This document shows positions 23,477 to 33,220 of a DNA stretch of 41,608 nt, in pieces (the first letter of the stretch is position 1; every line of letters begins with the position of its first letter). The translations under genes were made by a program, and so were the position numbers. This stretch comes from Brevibacillus reuszeri (GTDB lineage: Bacteria; Bacillota; Bacilli; Brevibacillales; Brevibacillaceae): assembly GCF_002897295.1 (NCBI RefSeq), contig NZ_BEXF01000036.1, positions 1 through 41,608 on the forward strand, written 5' to 3'. Below the pieces are notes generated by a model, which was not told where the DNA came from, did no database searches, and worked only from the letters and a program-made list of their open reading frames with translations.

Positions 23477-24999
23477 GTCGTCCCCTCCTTTCGCTTGCGG
23501 ATACCTTGACCACTGATAGCTTTTAGCATTTGATAGCCATAGTAGAGCGATCCTCGCAATACCTCTTTTCCGCAATGCCTGAGAAATTTGTGTAGCGGCA
23601 GAGGATTGATTGGCGCACCCAAGGTTTCTGGCCACATCTGCATGATCATCTTGCGGTACAGATGATTGCGTGTGCCGTAGTCGTGTTCGACTGAAAGCAG
23701 TGTCACGAGCAGCTTGCGGTTGTTGAACGGGCTGAATTCTTCAATGGCAATATCTTGTTCAGCAGCGTGAATGGCTCCCCATCTTCCGTATAGCTGCTCC
23801 CACTCAAACAACGTAAGCAGCCTGATTCCGAATTTCTCCTCATAGGATCGGATCGGATCGAGCCACTCCTCATAGCATCGGAACGCATAGGCATTCTCCC
23901 CCAGCTTGATATTTCGTGATAGGAACCGACCATCTACTCTTCGGTTCGGATGGTAATCGTAATAAACCTCTCGGGCGATCTCGCTGTAGTTTCCGCTGAT
24001 GTTTATCCGTTCCTCTGTGTGAAGATAGTGCTGGTAAAAAATTTGTGACTTGGGCAAATCGCGCAGCTGAGTGCTCTGTTGATTGATTCGCACGAATTCC
24101 TCATCCACTTTGTCTAAGGCCGGGTGGATATGAAATGTTTTCCCTAGTGCTGAAAACAAGGCTGCTGGAACCCTGACATCTGTGGCATTTTCTGACAAGC
24201 CGGAATGAAGCGCGATATAATAATGAACCTCATCGCTTACATCTTTGCTGGCGGCGAGCAAAATCCGGCTGTCCAAACCAGCAGTAACCGGAAGCATCAC
24301 GCGCGTGCGGTTGGCAATGGCACGCAGAGAACCTTTCAATATCTCTACCGCACCTTCGACCGCCTCGTCTACACCGATTGGCTCTAGTTTAGACAGGGGC
24401 CAATAGCGTGTGATCGACCCCTTTTTGACATCAAGAAAATGATTGGGGGTCAAATGCTTGATCTTCTTATACATAGAGCCGTCCCCTGGCCACAGCTGCT
24501 CCATCTCCCGATATTCTACCGACTGGACAAACGTCTGCAACTCCTCGTTGTCATCCAGTTCGGCTCCTATCAAAGAGGCAAGCGTAGATGCCTGCGATGC
24601 GCACCAGACACCATCTGGCTGAATGGAATAAAAGACTTGCCGCATCCCGCATGCATCTGTCAGCAGCTTGATCTGTGTTTCGTCTTGATAGATGAGTATC
24701 CACCTGCCACCACAGTGCTCCACCCCCGCCAAGAGCTGGTCAAACGAAGTACATTTTTGATGAATATCGTTCAATATCGCTTCATTCGACCACTCCGCAT
24801 GATAAGGATCGATCATGTATCCGAGTACGATTAATTGAAAGCCATGACGATAGGATTGAATCACATCCAAATCAGGGTGGACAGAGAGGAACAGCTTCTG
24901 ATCGAGCTGTATCCGTTGCCATCCGCTACGCTCCATATACCTCGTGCCTATGACAAATTGCCGCCGATACAATAGTCTTTCCATATCCGTTATCATCAT
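23473..24999 (-). CDS. Asparagine synthase-like ATP-dependent amidotransferase
   Basis: About 508 aa, similar in plan to AsnB. The N-terminal half retains glutaminase-fold features (GGRWILIYQDETQIKLL; DACGMRQVFY) but does not begin with Met-Cys, so the glutamine-hydrolysing cysteine is absent. The C-terminal synthetase half has the PP-loop as PVTAGLDSRILL (about 237-248; SGGLDSS in AsnB), so ATP pyrophosphatase chemistry is probable. Homologues in O-antigen clusters (WbpS of Pseudomonas) convert uronic acids to uronamides, which would suit the UDP-GlcA made here. AAAAGGAG stands 4 nt before ATG 24999 and 7 nt before ATG 24996; either may be used. Confidence 0.87.
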   Translation of the reverse strand: MMITDMERLLYRRQFVIGTRYMERSGWQRIQLDQKLFLSVHPDLDVIQSYRHGFQLIVLGYMIDPYHAEWSNEAILNDIHQKCTSFDQLLAGVEHCGGRWILIYQDETQIKLLTDACGMRQVFYSIQPDGVWCASQASTLASLIGAELDDNEELQTFVQSVEYREMEQLWPGDGSMYKKIKHLTPNHFLDVKKGSITRYWPLSKLEPIGVDEAVEGAVEILKGSLRAIANRTRVMLPVTAGLDSRILLAASKDVSDEVHYYIALHSGLSENATDVRVPAALFSALGKTFHIHPALDKVDEEFVRINQQSTQLRDLPKSQIFYQHYLHTEERINISGNYSEIAREVYYDYHPNRRVDGRFLSRNIKLGENAYAFRCYEEWLDPIRSYEEKFGIRLLTLFEWEQLYGRWGAIHAAEQDIAIEEFSPFNNRKLLVTLLSVEHDYGTRNHLYRKMIMQMWPETLGAPINPLPLHKFLRHCGKEVLRGSLYYGYQMLKAISGQGIRKRKEGTT

Positions 25000-25009
25000 T
25001 TTTCTCCTT

Positions 25010-26590
25010 TTACGTCGGCTGGACAAAACGCTCCAACAAATTTGCCGTTACTCCCTGGATGATTTCACTCACACTGCCTCGTTCGTCATTCCACGGATTG
25101 GCAAGTCCAAAGCACCAATAAATCGTACCTGCGTCAAACACGATCGCATCTGTCCAGTATTGATAAATCGTCGTATGCGCGACCGCTTCATCCCCTGCTG
25201 TATTCACTAGCGGAGAGGCGGCGATGATTTCCAGATTGGATGGGGTAAAAATATGATTTTTCACGGAGTCGTACTCCCACCCGATCAAATGCTTCACCCT
25301 ATCCCCCTCCTTCACATTCAGCCCTTTATACAGCCAATGTCCCGGCTTGCTTACCACCCAGTCGGGCCCGCTATATACGAGTCCGTCATACATTTGGCCC
25401 AGCAGCTGATTTTCGGGTTCATTCAGATTGCGCCACTCCGTCGTGACCAGCTTGCGATGCTGTGTTGGGTCCTCTTGGATAGCCCTATACTTGTAGCAGA
25501 TTTGAAAGCGCGGCTCCTCGTCATTGGCGAGAATGCTTCCCTTTTCGTCCTCAAAGCGGATTTGCCAAAAAATATTGTTTGCTCCCAAATAAGCCAGGTG
25601 TACGCCTTGATCACGCAGGTTCTCCACGTATTGACGCATTTGGCGCGAGTAATACTCGTCATGTCCGAGCGAGACGAATCCCTTGGGCCGCCATTTTACC
25701 CGTCCCAAATGTATATCGATATTGGTCACATAGCCGATGTCGTAGCCTTTTGACTCCAGCCAATAGACGCTCGGATACTCCAGATACAAATCGCCGGAGC
25801 CGTGATACTGCTCGTACGGCCGGTTGTAGGAGATCGCCACCGCTACGTTTTTTCGATCTGTATCGTAGTCGATATATTCATGCGTCTTTTCGTCGTAGTG
25901 TCCGTAGTACCCATATCCACCCCAAGCACTGTATGCATGCCAGGTCGTGACCGCCGACTGCACCATGAAGTCATGTTCATGCTGTTCATCCCGAATCAGA
26001 AAGGGAATATAGGACTGAAATCCTTCGGCATCAGTCATCCGGACGATATAAAATCCCGTTACCCAATCCTCTGGAATCTTCAATGAATAGGATGGCTTCC
26101 ATTCCAGATGCAGCAGCTTCGTTTTTGGGTCAGGCTGTGGCAGTCCGTGCCGCCCTTCCTTTTTAGACCACCATCCCTGTGCCTGTCCGACCAGCTCCGA
26201 CTTGGTATGGTGCAGTCTCGCACCCTTTCCTTGGTAATATCCGAGCCGGAATACATCCAGTCTGTACCGGATGCCGCTCGTTCTCGTACTGATATAGAAA
26301 ACAATCGTTTCGCCAGCCACGACACTCGTGGTAGATGCGTATCCGGCAATCGCACCTGCAGCAGGCTTGGTGACTCTCCAGTCTGCGTGTCCTGGCTTTT
26401 TGTTTTCATCTGCGATCACCGGCTTTCGCGGAAATGTCTCGTGCTCCCGTAGAGCCAGCGCCGGGGATGCACTGTCCAATTTCCACTGGTTATGCCATAA
26501 AGGGATATTTCCGACCGAAAACAGCATGCTCGATAACGCAGCGTACTTCAGAAATTTCCGACGCGTCATTCGCACCTGGTCTTCTTTCAT
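25010..26590 (-). CDS. Tat-exported protein of the N,N-dimethylformamidase beta-subunit-like family
   Basis: 526 aa. A twin-arginine signal, TRRKFLK plus a hydrophobic stretch (residues 9-27), predicts export in folded form, often seen when a metal cofactor is inserted in the cytoplasm. The body resembles the C-terminal part of the DMFase large subunit: DVFRLGYYQGKGARL, TTWHAYSAWGGY, and SLGHDEYYSRQMR (His310, Tyr313, Tyr314) near the iron-binding region of that enzyme. No small subunit gene is adjacent. The start overlaps the stop of the UDP-glucose dehydrogenase gene by 4 nt. The pairing with an AsnB-like gene suggests an amide-related modification of the polymer, but the reaction is unknown. 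Confidence 0.85.
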   Translation of the reverse strand: MKEDQVRMTRRKFLKYAALSSMLFSVGNIPLWHNQWKLDSASPALALREHETFPRKPVIADENKKPGHADWRVTKPAAGAIAGYASTTSVVAGETIVFYISTRTSGIRYRLDVFRLGYYQGKGARLHHTKSELVGQAQGWWSKKEGRHGLPQPDPKTKLLHLEWKPSYSLKIPEDWVTGFYIVRMTDAEGFQSYIPFLIRDEQHEHDFMVQSAVTTWHAYSAWGGYGYYGHYDEKTHEYIDYDTDRKNVAVAISYNRPYEQYHGSGDLYLEYPSVYWLESKGYDIGYVTNIDIHLGRVKWRPKGFVSLGHDEYYSRQMRQYVENLRDQGVHLAYLGANNIFWQIRFEDEKGSILANDEEPRFQICYKYRAIQEDPTQHRKLVTTEWRNLNEPENQLLGQMYDGLVYSGPDWVVSKPGHWLYKGLNVKEGDRVKHLIGWEYDSVKNHIFTPSNLEIIAASPLVNTAGDEAVAHTTIYQYWTDAIVFDAGTIYWCFGLANPWNDERGSVSEIIQGVTANLLERFVQPT

Positions 26591-27999
26591 CCCCCCATCA
26601 CACCATCTCCCGCCAGAGTCAGCGAATTCGTAGCCAAGCCAAGACCCTCATAGGCAAAGCCAATGGCTTTCAGTCTTGCTGAATCGAGATAGTTGCGCGT
26701 ATCGAGCACATAAGGACGCCGCATCACGGAATACATCGCTGCCCAATCCAGCTCCTGATACTCCTGCCAATGTGTGAGGAGGATGACGGCATCGGCTCTC
26801 GTCCCGGTATCAAGCGGCTCGCGGCAATAAACAATCGGCAGATGGCTATTCAGTGATTGAAACATCGCCATCCCTTGAGGATCATGTACGCTTACGCTTG
26901 CCCCGAGCTCAACCAATTTTTGAACAATAGCTGCAGCCTGTGTCTTGCGGGCATCATCCGTATCGGGTTTAAACGTGAGTCCCAAAATCCCGATCCGTTT
27001 CCCATTTAACGATTGCAGCTGACGAATCACCTTTTCCACCGCGTACAGGTGCATTCTCTCGTTAGACTCGACTGCCGCCTTAACTACCATCATTTCACTG
27101 CCGTATTTTTGACTCGTCGCGAGCAGCTCTGCGGTGTCCTTTGGAAAGCAGCTGCCGCTCCAGCCGCTCGATACCTGCAAAAATTTCTTGCCAATTCGCG
27201 TATCGAGTCCCATGCCTTCTGCTACAGCAAGCACGTTTCCGCCTAGCACCTCGCACAAGCGCGCCATTTCATTGATGTAACTGATTTTTACCGCCAAAAA
27301 TGCATTGGCCGCATATTTGATCAATTCAGCGCTTTTGGGATCTGTTTCAAAATATATCGCCTTGGGAGTCTGACGATTGTACAGGAACGGAAGCTGTTCG
27401 GATAATTGATCGTACCCCACTCTTTCAATGAGATTGTGATAGAGCTCTCTCATCACCCGAAGGCCCTGTGGCGAAGAAGTACCAACAACGATCCGATCCG
27501 GGAAAAAAACATCTTCCAGCGCGTATCCCTCACGCAAAAACTCCGGGTTGCTAACCACTGTAAAATGCTCGTCTGCTACGAAACCAGAAGCTTCCTCGAT
27601 GAAAGACGCTACGAGCTCGGACGTCCCGACCGGCACCGTCGATTTGTTCACGATGACTGTGAACCGGTCTTTGGATAACTCCCGTCCGATTTTCTGCGCC
27701 GCCAGCTTGATATAGCCAAGATCAGCAGTGCCATCCTCCTTGGAAGGGGTTCCAACCGCAATAAAGACGACATGTGCTTCTGCTACAGCCTCAAAGCTTG
27801 TGGTCGCAAACAGGTTTTTCCCAATCAGAGTAGGGAGTAATTGCTCCATACCCGGCTCGTAAATGGGGCTCTTCCCCCTGTTTAATTGCTCGATCTTGTT
27901 CGGGTCTATATCAATAATGGTCGTTTGGTGACCAATTGCTGCAAAAGCAGTTCCTGTTACGCTGCCAACATATCCAGCCCCAATGCATACCACATTCAT
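26587..27999 (-). CDS. ugd: UDP-glucose 6-dehydrogenase
   Basis: 470 aa. Oxidises UDP-glucose to UDP-glucuronate with two NAD+. N-terminal Rossmann motif GAGYVG (8-13), the NKSTVPVGTSE block (118-128), NPEFLREG, the central Lys228/Asn232 helix, catalytic Cys284 in SGSCFPKD, and the UDP-binding C-terminal domain with GLTFKPDTDDARKT. It is slightly longer than average (about 440), with a 25-residue tail. Its product can be used as GlcA or pass to the UDP-xylose synthase encoded directly upstream (30-nt gap). Confidence 0.96.
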   Translation of the reverse strand: MNVVCIGAGYVGSVTGTAFAAIGHQTTIIDIDPNKIEQLNRGKSPIYEPGMEQLLPTLIGKNLFATTSFEAVAEAHVVFIAVGTPSKEDGTADLGYIKLAAQKIGRELSKDRFTVIVNKSTVPVGTSELVASFIEEASGFVADEHFTVVSNPEFLREGYALEDVFFPDRIVVGTSSPQGLRVMRELYHNLIERVGYDQLSEQLPFLYNRQTPKAIYFETDPKSAELIKYAANAFLAVKISYINEMARLCEVLGGNVLAVAEGMGLDTRIGKKFLQVSSGWSGSCFPKDTAELLATSQKYGSEMMVVKAAVESNERMHLYAVEKVIRQLQSLNGKRIGILGLTFKPDTDDARKTQAAAIVQKLVELGASVSVHDPQGMAMFQSLNSHLPIVYCREPLDTGTRADAVILLTHWQEYQELDWAAMYSVMRRPYVLDTRNYLDSARLKAIGFAYEGLGLATNSLTLAGDGVMGG

Positions 28000-28029
28000 T
28001 GGCTGCTCCCCCTCCCTTTTTTCGCTGCT

Positions 28030-28986
28030 CTAGTTTACAATCAGCTGATTTCGATACGCCGCGATCGTTCGACTCAGCCCTTCCTCCAAATTAATCTCTG
28101 GCTCCCATGCGAGTAATTGCCTCGCCTTATCAATCACAGGACGCCGTACCTTGGGATCATCAAGCGGCAACGGATGAAACGTAATTCTGCTTGGTGAATG
28201 GCTCAGCTGCTTCACCAGACGGGCTACCTCCAGAATGGAGATTTCGTTTGGATTACCAATATTGATGATCTCCCCCGTCGCCGCATCCTTTTCCATCATG
28301 AGCTGAAGTCCGCGAATATTATCGTCCACATAGCAGAAGGATCGCGTCTGACCGCCATCGCCATACACCGTAATGTCTTCACCTGTTAATGCCTGGGTGA
28401 CAAAGTTGGAAATCACTCTACCGTCGTCATTGCGCAATCCTGCCGAGTACGTGTTAAAAATGCGAGCGACCTTTACCTGTACTTCGAAGCGCTGGTAATA
28501 CTCATAACAAATCACTTCACCCAAACGCTTCGCCTCGTCATAGCAAGCACGCGGTCCCCATGTATTCACATTGCCGTAATACTCCTCGGGCTGTGGATGC
28601 AGAGTCGGATCACCGTAGGCCTCACTCGTGCTCGCATACAAAAGCTTGGCCCGATTTCTCCTTGCCAGCTCCAGCATTTGATGCGTACCAACTGTATTGG
28701 CTGCTATCGTATCGAATGGTGCATTTTGATAAAAAATCGGCGATGCTGGAGATGCGAGATGATAGATTTCAGCCACTCCCTTTAACTCATCTCTTTCAAG
28801 CGTGGATGGATCTGCCACATCGCACTCATAAAACTGAAAAAGGGGATGGCTCAGACACTCCTCGATATTATGCAGCCGCCCCGTCGATAGGTTGTCGATG
28901 CCGATCACTTGCTTGCCTTTATCGAGCAGTGATTTGACAAGATGCGAACCGAGAAATCCGGCTGCGCCTGTAATTAGCGTTTTCAT
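28030..28986 (-). CDS. UDP-glucuronate decarboxylase (UDP-xylose synthase)
   Basis: 318-aa extended SDR. It matches the UXS family, not simple epimerases: GAAGFLG (7-13), HLASPASPIFYQNAPFDTI, STSEAYGDP with Glu122, and the RACYDEAKR segment carrying the catalytic Tyr149 and Lys153. The GDGGQTRSFCYVDD block is near residue 215. It converts UDP-GlcA to UDP-xylose with release of CO2, using bound NAD+. With galU and ugd in the same operon the whole route from glucose-1-phosphate is encoded. UDP-xylose production is uncommon in Bacillales, which makes xylose a plausible constituent of the polymer. Confidence 0.93.
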   Translation of the reverse strand: MKTLITGAAGFLGSHLVKSLLDKGKQVIGIDNLSTGRLHNIEECLSHPLFQFYECDVADPSTLERDELKGVAEIYHLASPASPIFYQNAPFDTIAANTVGTHQMLELARRNRAKLLYASTSEAYGDPTLHPQPEEYYGNVNTWGPRACYDEAKRLGEVICYEYYQRFEVQVKVARIFNTYSAGLRNDDGRVISNFVTQALTGEDITVYGDGGQTRSFCYVDDNIRGLQLMMEKDAATGEIINIGNPNEISILEVARLVKQLSHSPSRITFHPLPLDDPKVRRPVIDKARQLLAWEPEINLEEGLSRTIAAYRNQLIVN

Positions 28987-29020
28987 ATAAGCTCCTCCTG
29001 CCTGCTCCAGTCACAATCCC

Positions 29021-29950
29021 TTATACTGCATGTGTCCGCTGATATTCCTCGTAGCGTCTGCCCATGAGCCCCATAACCATCCCCGCTCCGGAACAAATGC
29101 TTTGCAATACTTTGATGAAAGCGATCCGTCCGAATAAAAGCGCTGGCAACGCAAGCACGATTCCGCCCCCTACACGCAGCACTCCTTTGATGGCACGGAT
29201 GCTGAGATTGGATAGACTGGGTCGGATGTCTCTTTCACAGAGGGTGTAGGTATTCCCAGACCTGTACGCTCGTTGCAGCAGCCAGCTCACTTTTAGCCTG
29301 CTCATTGGCAGCCATTCATGTACGATCGCTTCATCTGCCCAAACGATGTCAAAGCCTTGCTCTTTCACCCTCATAAAAAAGTGTGTATCCTCGCCGCCCG
29401 ACAAGGCGTATCGTTCATCAAAGCCATTTTCACCTCTGGAAAATACTTCTGTATGGATCAGGACATTGCCCGTTCTTGCCAATTCCATCAAATAGCCAGT
29501 CGGGTGACGAGTACGCTCATAGCATCCACTTTTTACACTCCATACTGGGGCGTGCTCTGGATACACCGGCAAAACCGGTCCTGTAACGATCGCTGCCTGA
29601 TACATTTGTTGGACAGCGAGTAGCTCATCCAACCAACTCGGCTCGGGAATTTCATCATCATCGATGAAGGCGATAAAATCATGCCCCTCTCTCGTCAGGG
29701 CTACTGCCGCATTGCGGGCGTAAGAGATCCCCCGGCGTTTCTCGTTGTACCATTCCAGCTTCCATGGATAGCTCGCTTTCAGCTTGGAGTAGTCACCAGC
29801 TGAGCTAGCGGAGGGATCATTGTCAATCACGATGACCTTCACCTCTGAAGGCTGCGTTTTGGTAAAGCTCAGCCTGGCCAATCCATCCAAAAGCCTCCGC
29901 AGACCATCAGGACGCTTATAAGTGAGGACACAAACGGCTACCCTCATCAC
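29021..29950 (-). CDS. GT2 family glycosyltransferase
   Basis: 309 aa, GT-A fold. VCVLTYKRPDGLRRLLDGL at the N-terminus (nucleotide-binding start), an aspartate cluster FIDDDEIPE for the metal and donor, and the acceptor-site block GGEDTHFFMRVKEQGFDIVW with the ED pair. A hydrophobic C-terminal segment (about 255-300) probably contacts the membrane. The start overlaps the stop of the polymerase gene by 4 nt. It adds a sugar to the growing lipid-linked repeat; which sugar is not evident. Confidence 0.92.
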   Translation of the reverse strand: MMRVAVCVLTYKRPDGLRRLLDGLARLSFTKTQPSEVKVIVIDNDPSASSAGDYSKLKASYPWKLEWYNEKRRGISYARNAAVALTREGHDFIAFIDDDEIPEPSWLDELLAVQQMYQAAIVTGPVLPVYPEHAPVWSVKSGCYERTRHPTGYLMELARTGNVLIHTEVFSRGENGFDERYALSGGEDTHFFMRVKEQGFDIVWADEAIVHEWLPMSRLKVSWLLQRAYRSGNTYTLCERDIRPSLSNLSIRAIKGVLRVGGGIVLALPALLFGRIAFIKVLQSICSGAGMVMGLMGRRYEEYQRTHAV

Positions 29951-31269
29951 CTTCCTCCTCTCTCAACGGTTAACGCTGCTTGCTCACGAGCTTTTCCAGC
30001 GCCATTTTGACTCGCAAAAGAGAACCCAAAAGAGATGAACAAAATCCAGAAAAAGCTGTTGTGATCCAGTAGCGACGTCTCCGTCAAATTTCCTGCAACC
30101 ATGTAAATCAGAAAGAGCAGCGGCCAAAAGCTTTCCCAGCTTTGCTTGGTGCGAATGTATCGAAACGCCTTGATAAAGCGGGTAGTAAAGCCGATTAGAA
30201 TCATGACCAAACCGACCAGCCCAACATCGAGGGCAGCATCGAGAAAGCCGTTGTGTGAGTTGGGGGGATTCCAGTTGGAGACCATCCACAAATACGCGGA
30301 CTCCCCATCCCATCCGAGCCAAAATCCGCTGTATCCATAGCCGAGCCATGGATGCTCACGAATCATTTCGATGACTGTCGCCCATAGCTCTGTCCTGCCT
30401 GTCAGCGTCATATCACGCCCGAAGGATTCGAGCAGTATTTCCGCATTTGGGACCACGCCCAGGGTAAACACCACACCCAGCATAATTGCAGACATCCAGA
30501 GCGAAAGCTGCGCGTATACGTTCCAGCGAAAGGAATACAGAAACGGAATACAGCCAAGCAGCACTACAAAAACCACGATCGCCGTTCGGGACTCCGAGAG
30601 GATTAACAAGCTGCTGCATAAAGCGAATCCCCCCCAGCCGATCCACCGCGGCCATTGCTTCATCATGATGATCAGGAAGCATACGATAGCTCCCAGACAC
30701 ATGAGTCTTCCTAATTGATTTTTGTGGGAGTATATCCCGCGCCAAGCCATACTTCCCTCGTGCAGCATCTTTCCCACATCAGGCAGCACCAGCGTGACAA
30801 TCAGACTGCACACCGCGCCACCCAACAGCATCCAGACCACCATCAAAAACTGCTCTCGCAAGGTAAAGCGTGCTGCCATGTAAATCGCGACGAGCGTCGT
30901 CCCGAAATAAGCGATGCTGCGCCGTATCGTAATATCAGGAGCTTGCGACCATAGAAACGAGAGCATTATGAGTGCCAGCAGCAGGAGGGAAAGCTTGTCT
31001 CGGGTCAATATGGCGAGTACTCGTTTCCTTTGGATCAGGATCAGCACGAAGGCGACACCATAGATGACCTTCCAAAGCAGTTGAAGCAGGGGATTGCCCT
31101 CCATGACATTTTCCGGCTGCCCCACTTGAAAAAAGGGGAAGAATGCTTGTGAAAACAGCAGGAGGGAGACGATGATGAACGCTTGTTCAAATCTCACGAA
31201 AATTTTGCTTTCGCGATAATGATTTTTCTGGGCAGAGGCTCGTGTCTCTAGGATCACTACATCCTGCAA
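29947..31269 (-). CDS. O-antigen ligase/polymerase-like membrane protein (probable Wzy)
   Basis: About 440 aa, with ten or more transmembrane segments and a large external loop. The Wzy_C motif region includes WRGIYSHKNQLGRL and HPWLGYGYSGFW. Placed between flippase and glycosyltransferases, it most likely polymerises the repeat units outside the membrane; a ligase role is the alternative. TTG 31269 is the likely start: AGGAGG stands 7 nt upstream, overlapping the stop of the flippase gene. In-frame codons further upstream lie within the flippase gene. Confidence 0.88.
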   Translation of the reverse strand: MQDVVILETRASAQKNHYRESKIFVRFEQAFIIVSLLLFSQAFFPFFQVGQPENVMEGNPLLQLLWKVIYGVAFVLILIQRKRVLAILTRDKLSLLLLALIMLSFLWSQAPDITIRRSIAYFGTTLVAIYMAARFTLREQFLMVVWMLLGGAVCSLIVTLVLPDVGKMLHEGSMAWRGIYSHKNQLGRLMCLGAIVCFLIIMMKQWPRWIGWGGFALCSSLLILSESRTAIVVFVVLLGCIPFLYSFRWNVYAQLSLWMSAIMLGVVFTLGVVPNAEILLESFGRDMTLTGRTELWATVIEMIREHPWLGYGYSGFWLGWDGESAYLWMVSNWNPPNSHNGFLDAALDVGLVGLVMILIGFTTRFIKAFRYIRTKQSWESFWPLLFLIYMVAGNLTETSLLDHNSFFWILFISFGFSFASQNGAGKAREQAALTVERGGR

Positions 31270-31280
31270 AACGGTACCTC

Positions 31281-32597
31281 CTAGTTGGTCAATTGTCCCG
31301 TAACCCTCACGATGCGCTCTTTGCGCTGCAGGTACCCGATCACGCCCCAATAACCACAGCACAGCAAGAAATCACCGATGAGGCTGACCACAATTGCTCC
31401 CTTCCACAAAAACAGAGGGACGATGAGAATATGCAGCCCGGCAACCAGAATGGCAACAAAGACCTGGATAGCAGAACGCCAGCCTTGAAAGCCTGCACCG
31501 GTTAATGCATCTGCGGCGAAAAAGTGCAAGCTTTTCAGAAGCGGAATCACTGCCATCCACTGAACAGCCTCCACTGCAAAGCGGTAGTCCTCTCCCAAAA
31601 CCCATGGCAATACTGGAGCGATCAAATACAATCCGAGCCACGCAAAGGCTGAATAAACAAGGGAGATCACTAGCAGCTTGTTCGCGTATCGGACACTCGC
31701 TCCAATGCCGGATGTCCCCTCCTGAAAAAACCGGGAAAAAGCGGCACTCATCAAGGAGTAAATGGGTGACAGTGTGACATCGACAATTCTGCTGGCTGCT
31801 GCATATATTCCAGCGTGCTGCGGGGACGCAAACTTGACCAGAATCGTTTTTCCAATATCCGAGTACACGACGAGGGAAGATTGGCTGATTGAAAAATAGG
31901 CTCCACTCCTCCACTCCGCAAACACCTTTTGCAAATGAAGACGGGGTCTACCCAGCTCATAAACGACAAGCACCAACGCAGCAAGAGCCATTACAGCCGT
32001 TGTCAAAAAGTAAAGAATCGCCCACTCTGAAACGCTGTGCTGTGCTGCAACCAGCAATAGTGCGAGAGCCCCAACCAGCCTGACTGCGCCCATCAGCATA
32101 TTCAACTGGGCCGTTCGTTTTAACCGTTCGAATGCCTGGTACGCCTGCCCGCATATTTCAACCACCCTGTACATAATCAGATCTGACAGAGCCACCCACA
32201 AAATAATACTCATGCTGATCGACTCGGGGAGAAAGAAACGCCCCAGCATAATCGCGACCACGGTCAGGGCAATACCTGAGACGACTGTCATGAACAAGGC
32301 ATTCCCGAAGTATTCTCGAAACACTTCTTTGTCTCTGGAAACGTTCATGACCAACAGCTCGCCCCGCCCAAGACTGGAAAATGGGGTCAAAATCGCGACT
32401 AAGGTCACGACCCCGATGAACAAGCCGTAGCCACTCGCTCCCAATGTTCTGGCGATGATGACGAAGTACACCATCTGCAGCAGCAGCCGTATCCCGTCCC
32501 CCAAAAGCATCCAGAGCGTATTTCGGAAAAGCAGGCCGTTTAAGGAATGTTTCAACAATGGGAGGTGTTTTCCAAGAGAAGTCAGGCGTTCTAGCAT
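31281..32597 (-). CDS. Polysaccharide flippase, Wzx-like
   Basis: 438 aa with about 12 hydrophobic segments, of the PST/MATE-like exporter superfamily. The N-terminal FRNTLWMLLGDGIRLLLQMV and the later FSSLGRGELLV follow the usual pattern. It would move undecaprenyl-linked repeat units to the outer face. AAGGAG stands 6 nt before the ATG, and the gene overlaps the initiating transferase by 7 nt. The polymerase follows at once. Confidence 0.92.
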   Translation of the reverse strand: MLERLTSLGKHLPLLKHSLNGLLFRNTLWMLLGDGIRLLLQMVYFVIIARTLGASGYGLFIGVVTLVAILTPFSSLGRGELLVMNVSRDKEVFREYFGNALFMTVVSGIALTVVAIMLGRFFLPESISMSIILWVALSDLIMYRVVEICGQAYQAFERLKRTAQLNMLMGAVRLVGALALLLVAAQHSVSEWAILYFLTTAVMALAALVLVVYELGRPRLHLQKVFAEWRSGAYFSISQSSLVVYSDIGKTILVKFASPQHAGIYAAASRIVDVTLSPIYSLMSAAFSRFFQEGTSGIGASVRYANKLLVISLVYSAFAWLGLYLIAPVLPWVLGEDYRFAVEAVQWMAVIPLLKSLHFFAADALTGAGFQGWRSAIQVFVAILVAGLHILIVPLFLWKGAIVVSLIGDFLLCCGYWGVIGYLQRKERIVRVTGQLTN

Positions 32598-33220
32598 GTA
32601 TTGCTCCTTAAGATGACTCGAATGGTCTTGTATACAATCTTGGCATCGAGTGCAAACGAGAGGTTTTGTATATACAAAAAGTCATGGTGTAGGTTGGCAT
32701 GAATCGGTTTGTTCCGGTCCGGGCTGATTTGCCAGAGACCCGTTATTCCCGGCTTGACTAGCCAACGCTGTTTTTCATAATACGAGTACACCTGCTCGAC
32801 AATCGTTTTTTGCTCGGGTCTGGGGCCGACGAAGCTCATTTCGCCACGGAGGATGTTAATCAATTGAGGCAGCTCATCCATACTGGTCCTGCGCAGCAGG
32901 CGCCCTAATCGAGTAATGCGCGGGTCCATCGCGGAGGAAGGCGATACTCCCTCCTGTGGAGAGTCAACATACATGGTACGGAACTTGTAGATCGTAAATT
33001 CTTTGCCGTACCTGCCTACCCGCTTCTGCCGGAATAAGACGGGACCTTGAGAATCAAGTGAAATCGCGATCGCCACCAAGAGAAAGAGTGGCATCAGGAG
33101 CAAGAAAAACAGCAGGGCAAAACTGAAATCTAGCATATTTTTCAAGTAATTGGTATAAAAGGAGCGGCTTGATCTCAGTTTTTTCACTGGGATTAATTCC
33201 ATATCCTTCACAATCTCCAT
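32591..33220 (-). CDS. Undecaprenyl-phosphate sugar phosphotransferase (monotopic PGT)
   Basis: About 209 aa, a minimal PglC-like initiating enzyme. A membrane hairpin helix (about 28-50) is followed by GPVLFRQKRVGRYGKEFTIY, KFRTM, the catalytic Asp-Glu of SMDELPQL and SFVGPRPE, and GITGLWQIS. It transfers a sugar-1-phosphate from a UDP-sugar to undecaprenyl phosphate to start the repeat. The start is taken at ATG 33220, overlapping the galU stop as TAATG; a TTG six codons earlier is possible but has no ribosome binding site. Confidence 0.92.
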   Translation of the reverse strand: MEIVKDMELIPVKKLRSSRSFYTNYLKNMLDFSFALLFFLLLMPLFLLVAIAISLDSQGPVLFRQKRVGRYGKEFTIYKFRTMYVDSPQEGVSPSSAMDPRITRLGRLLRRTSMDELPQLINILRGEMSFVGPRPEQKTIVEQVYSYYEKQRWLVKPGITGLWQISPDRNKPIHANLHHDFLYIQNLSFALDAKIVYKTIRVILRSNTC

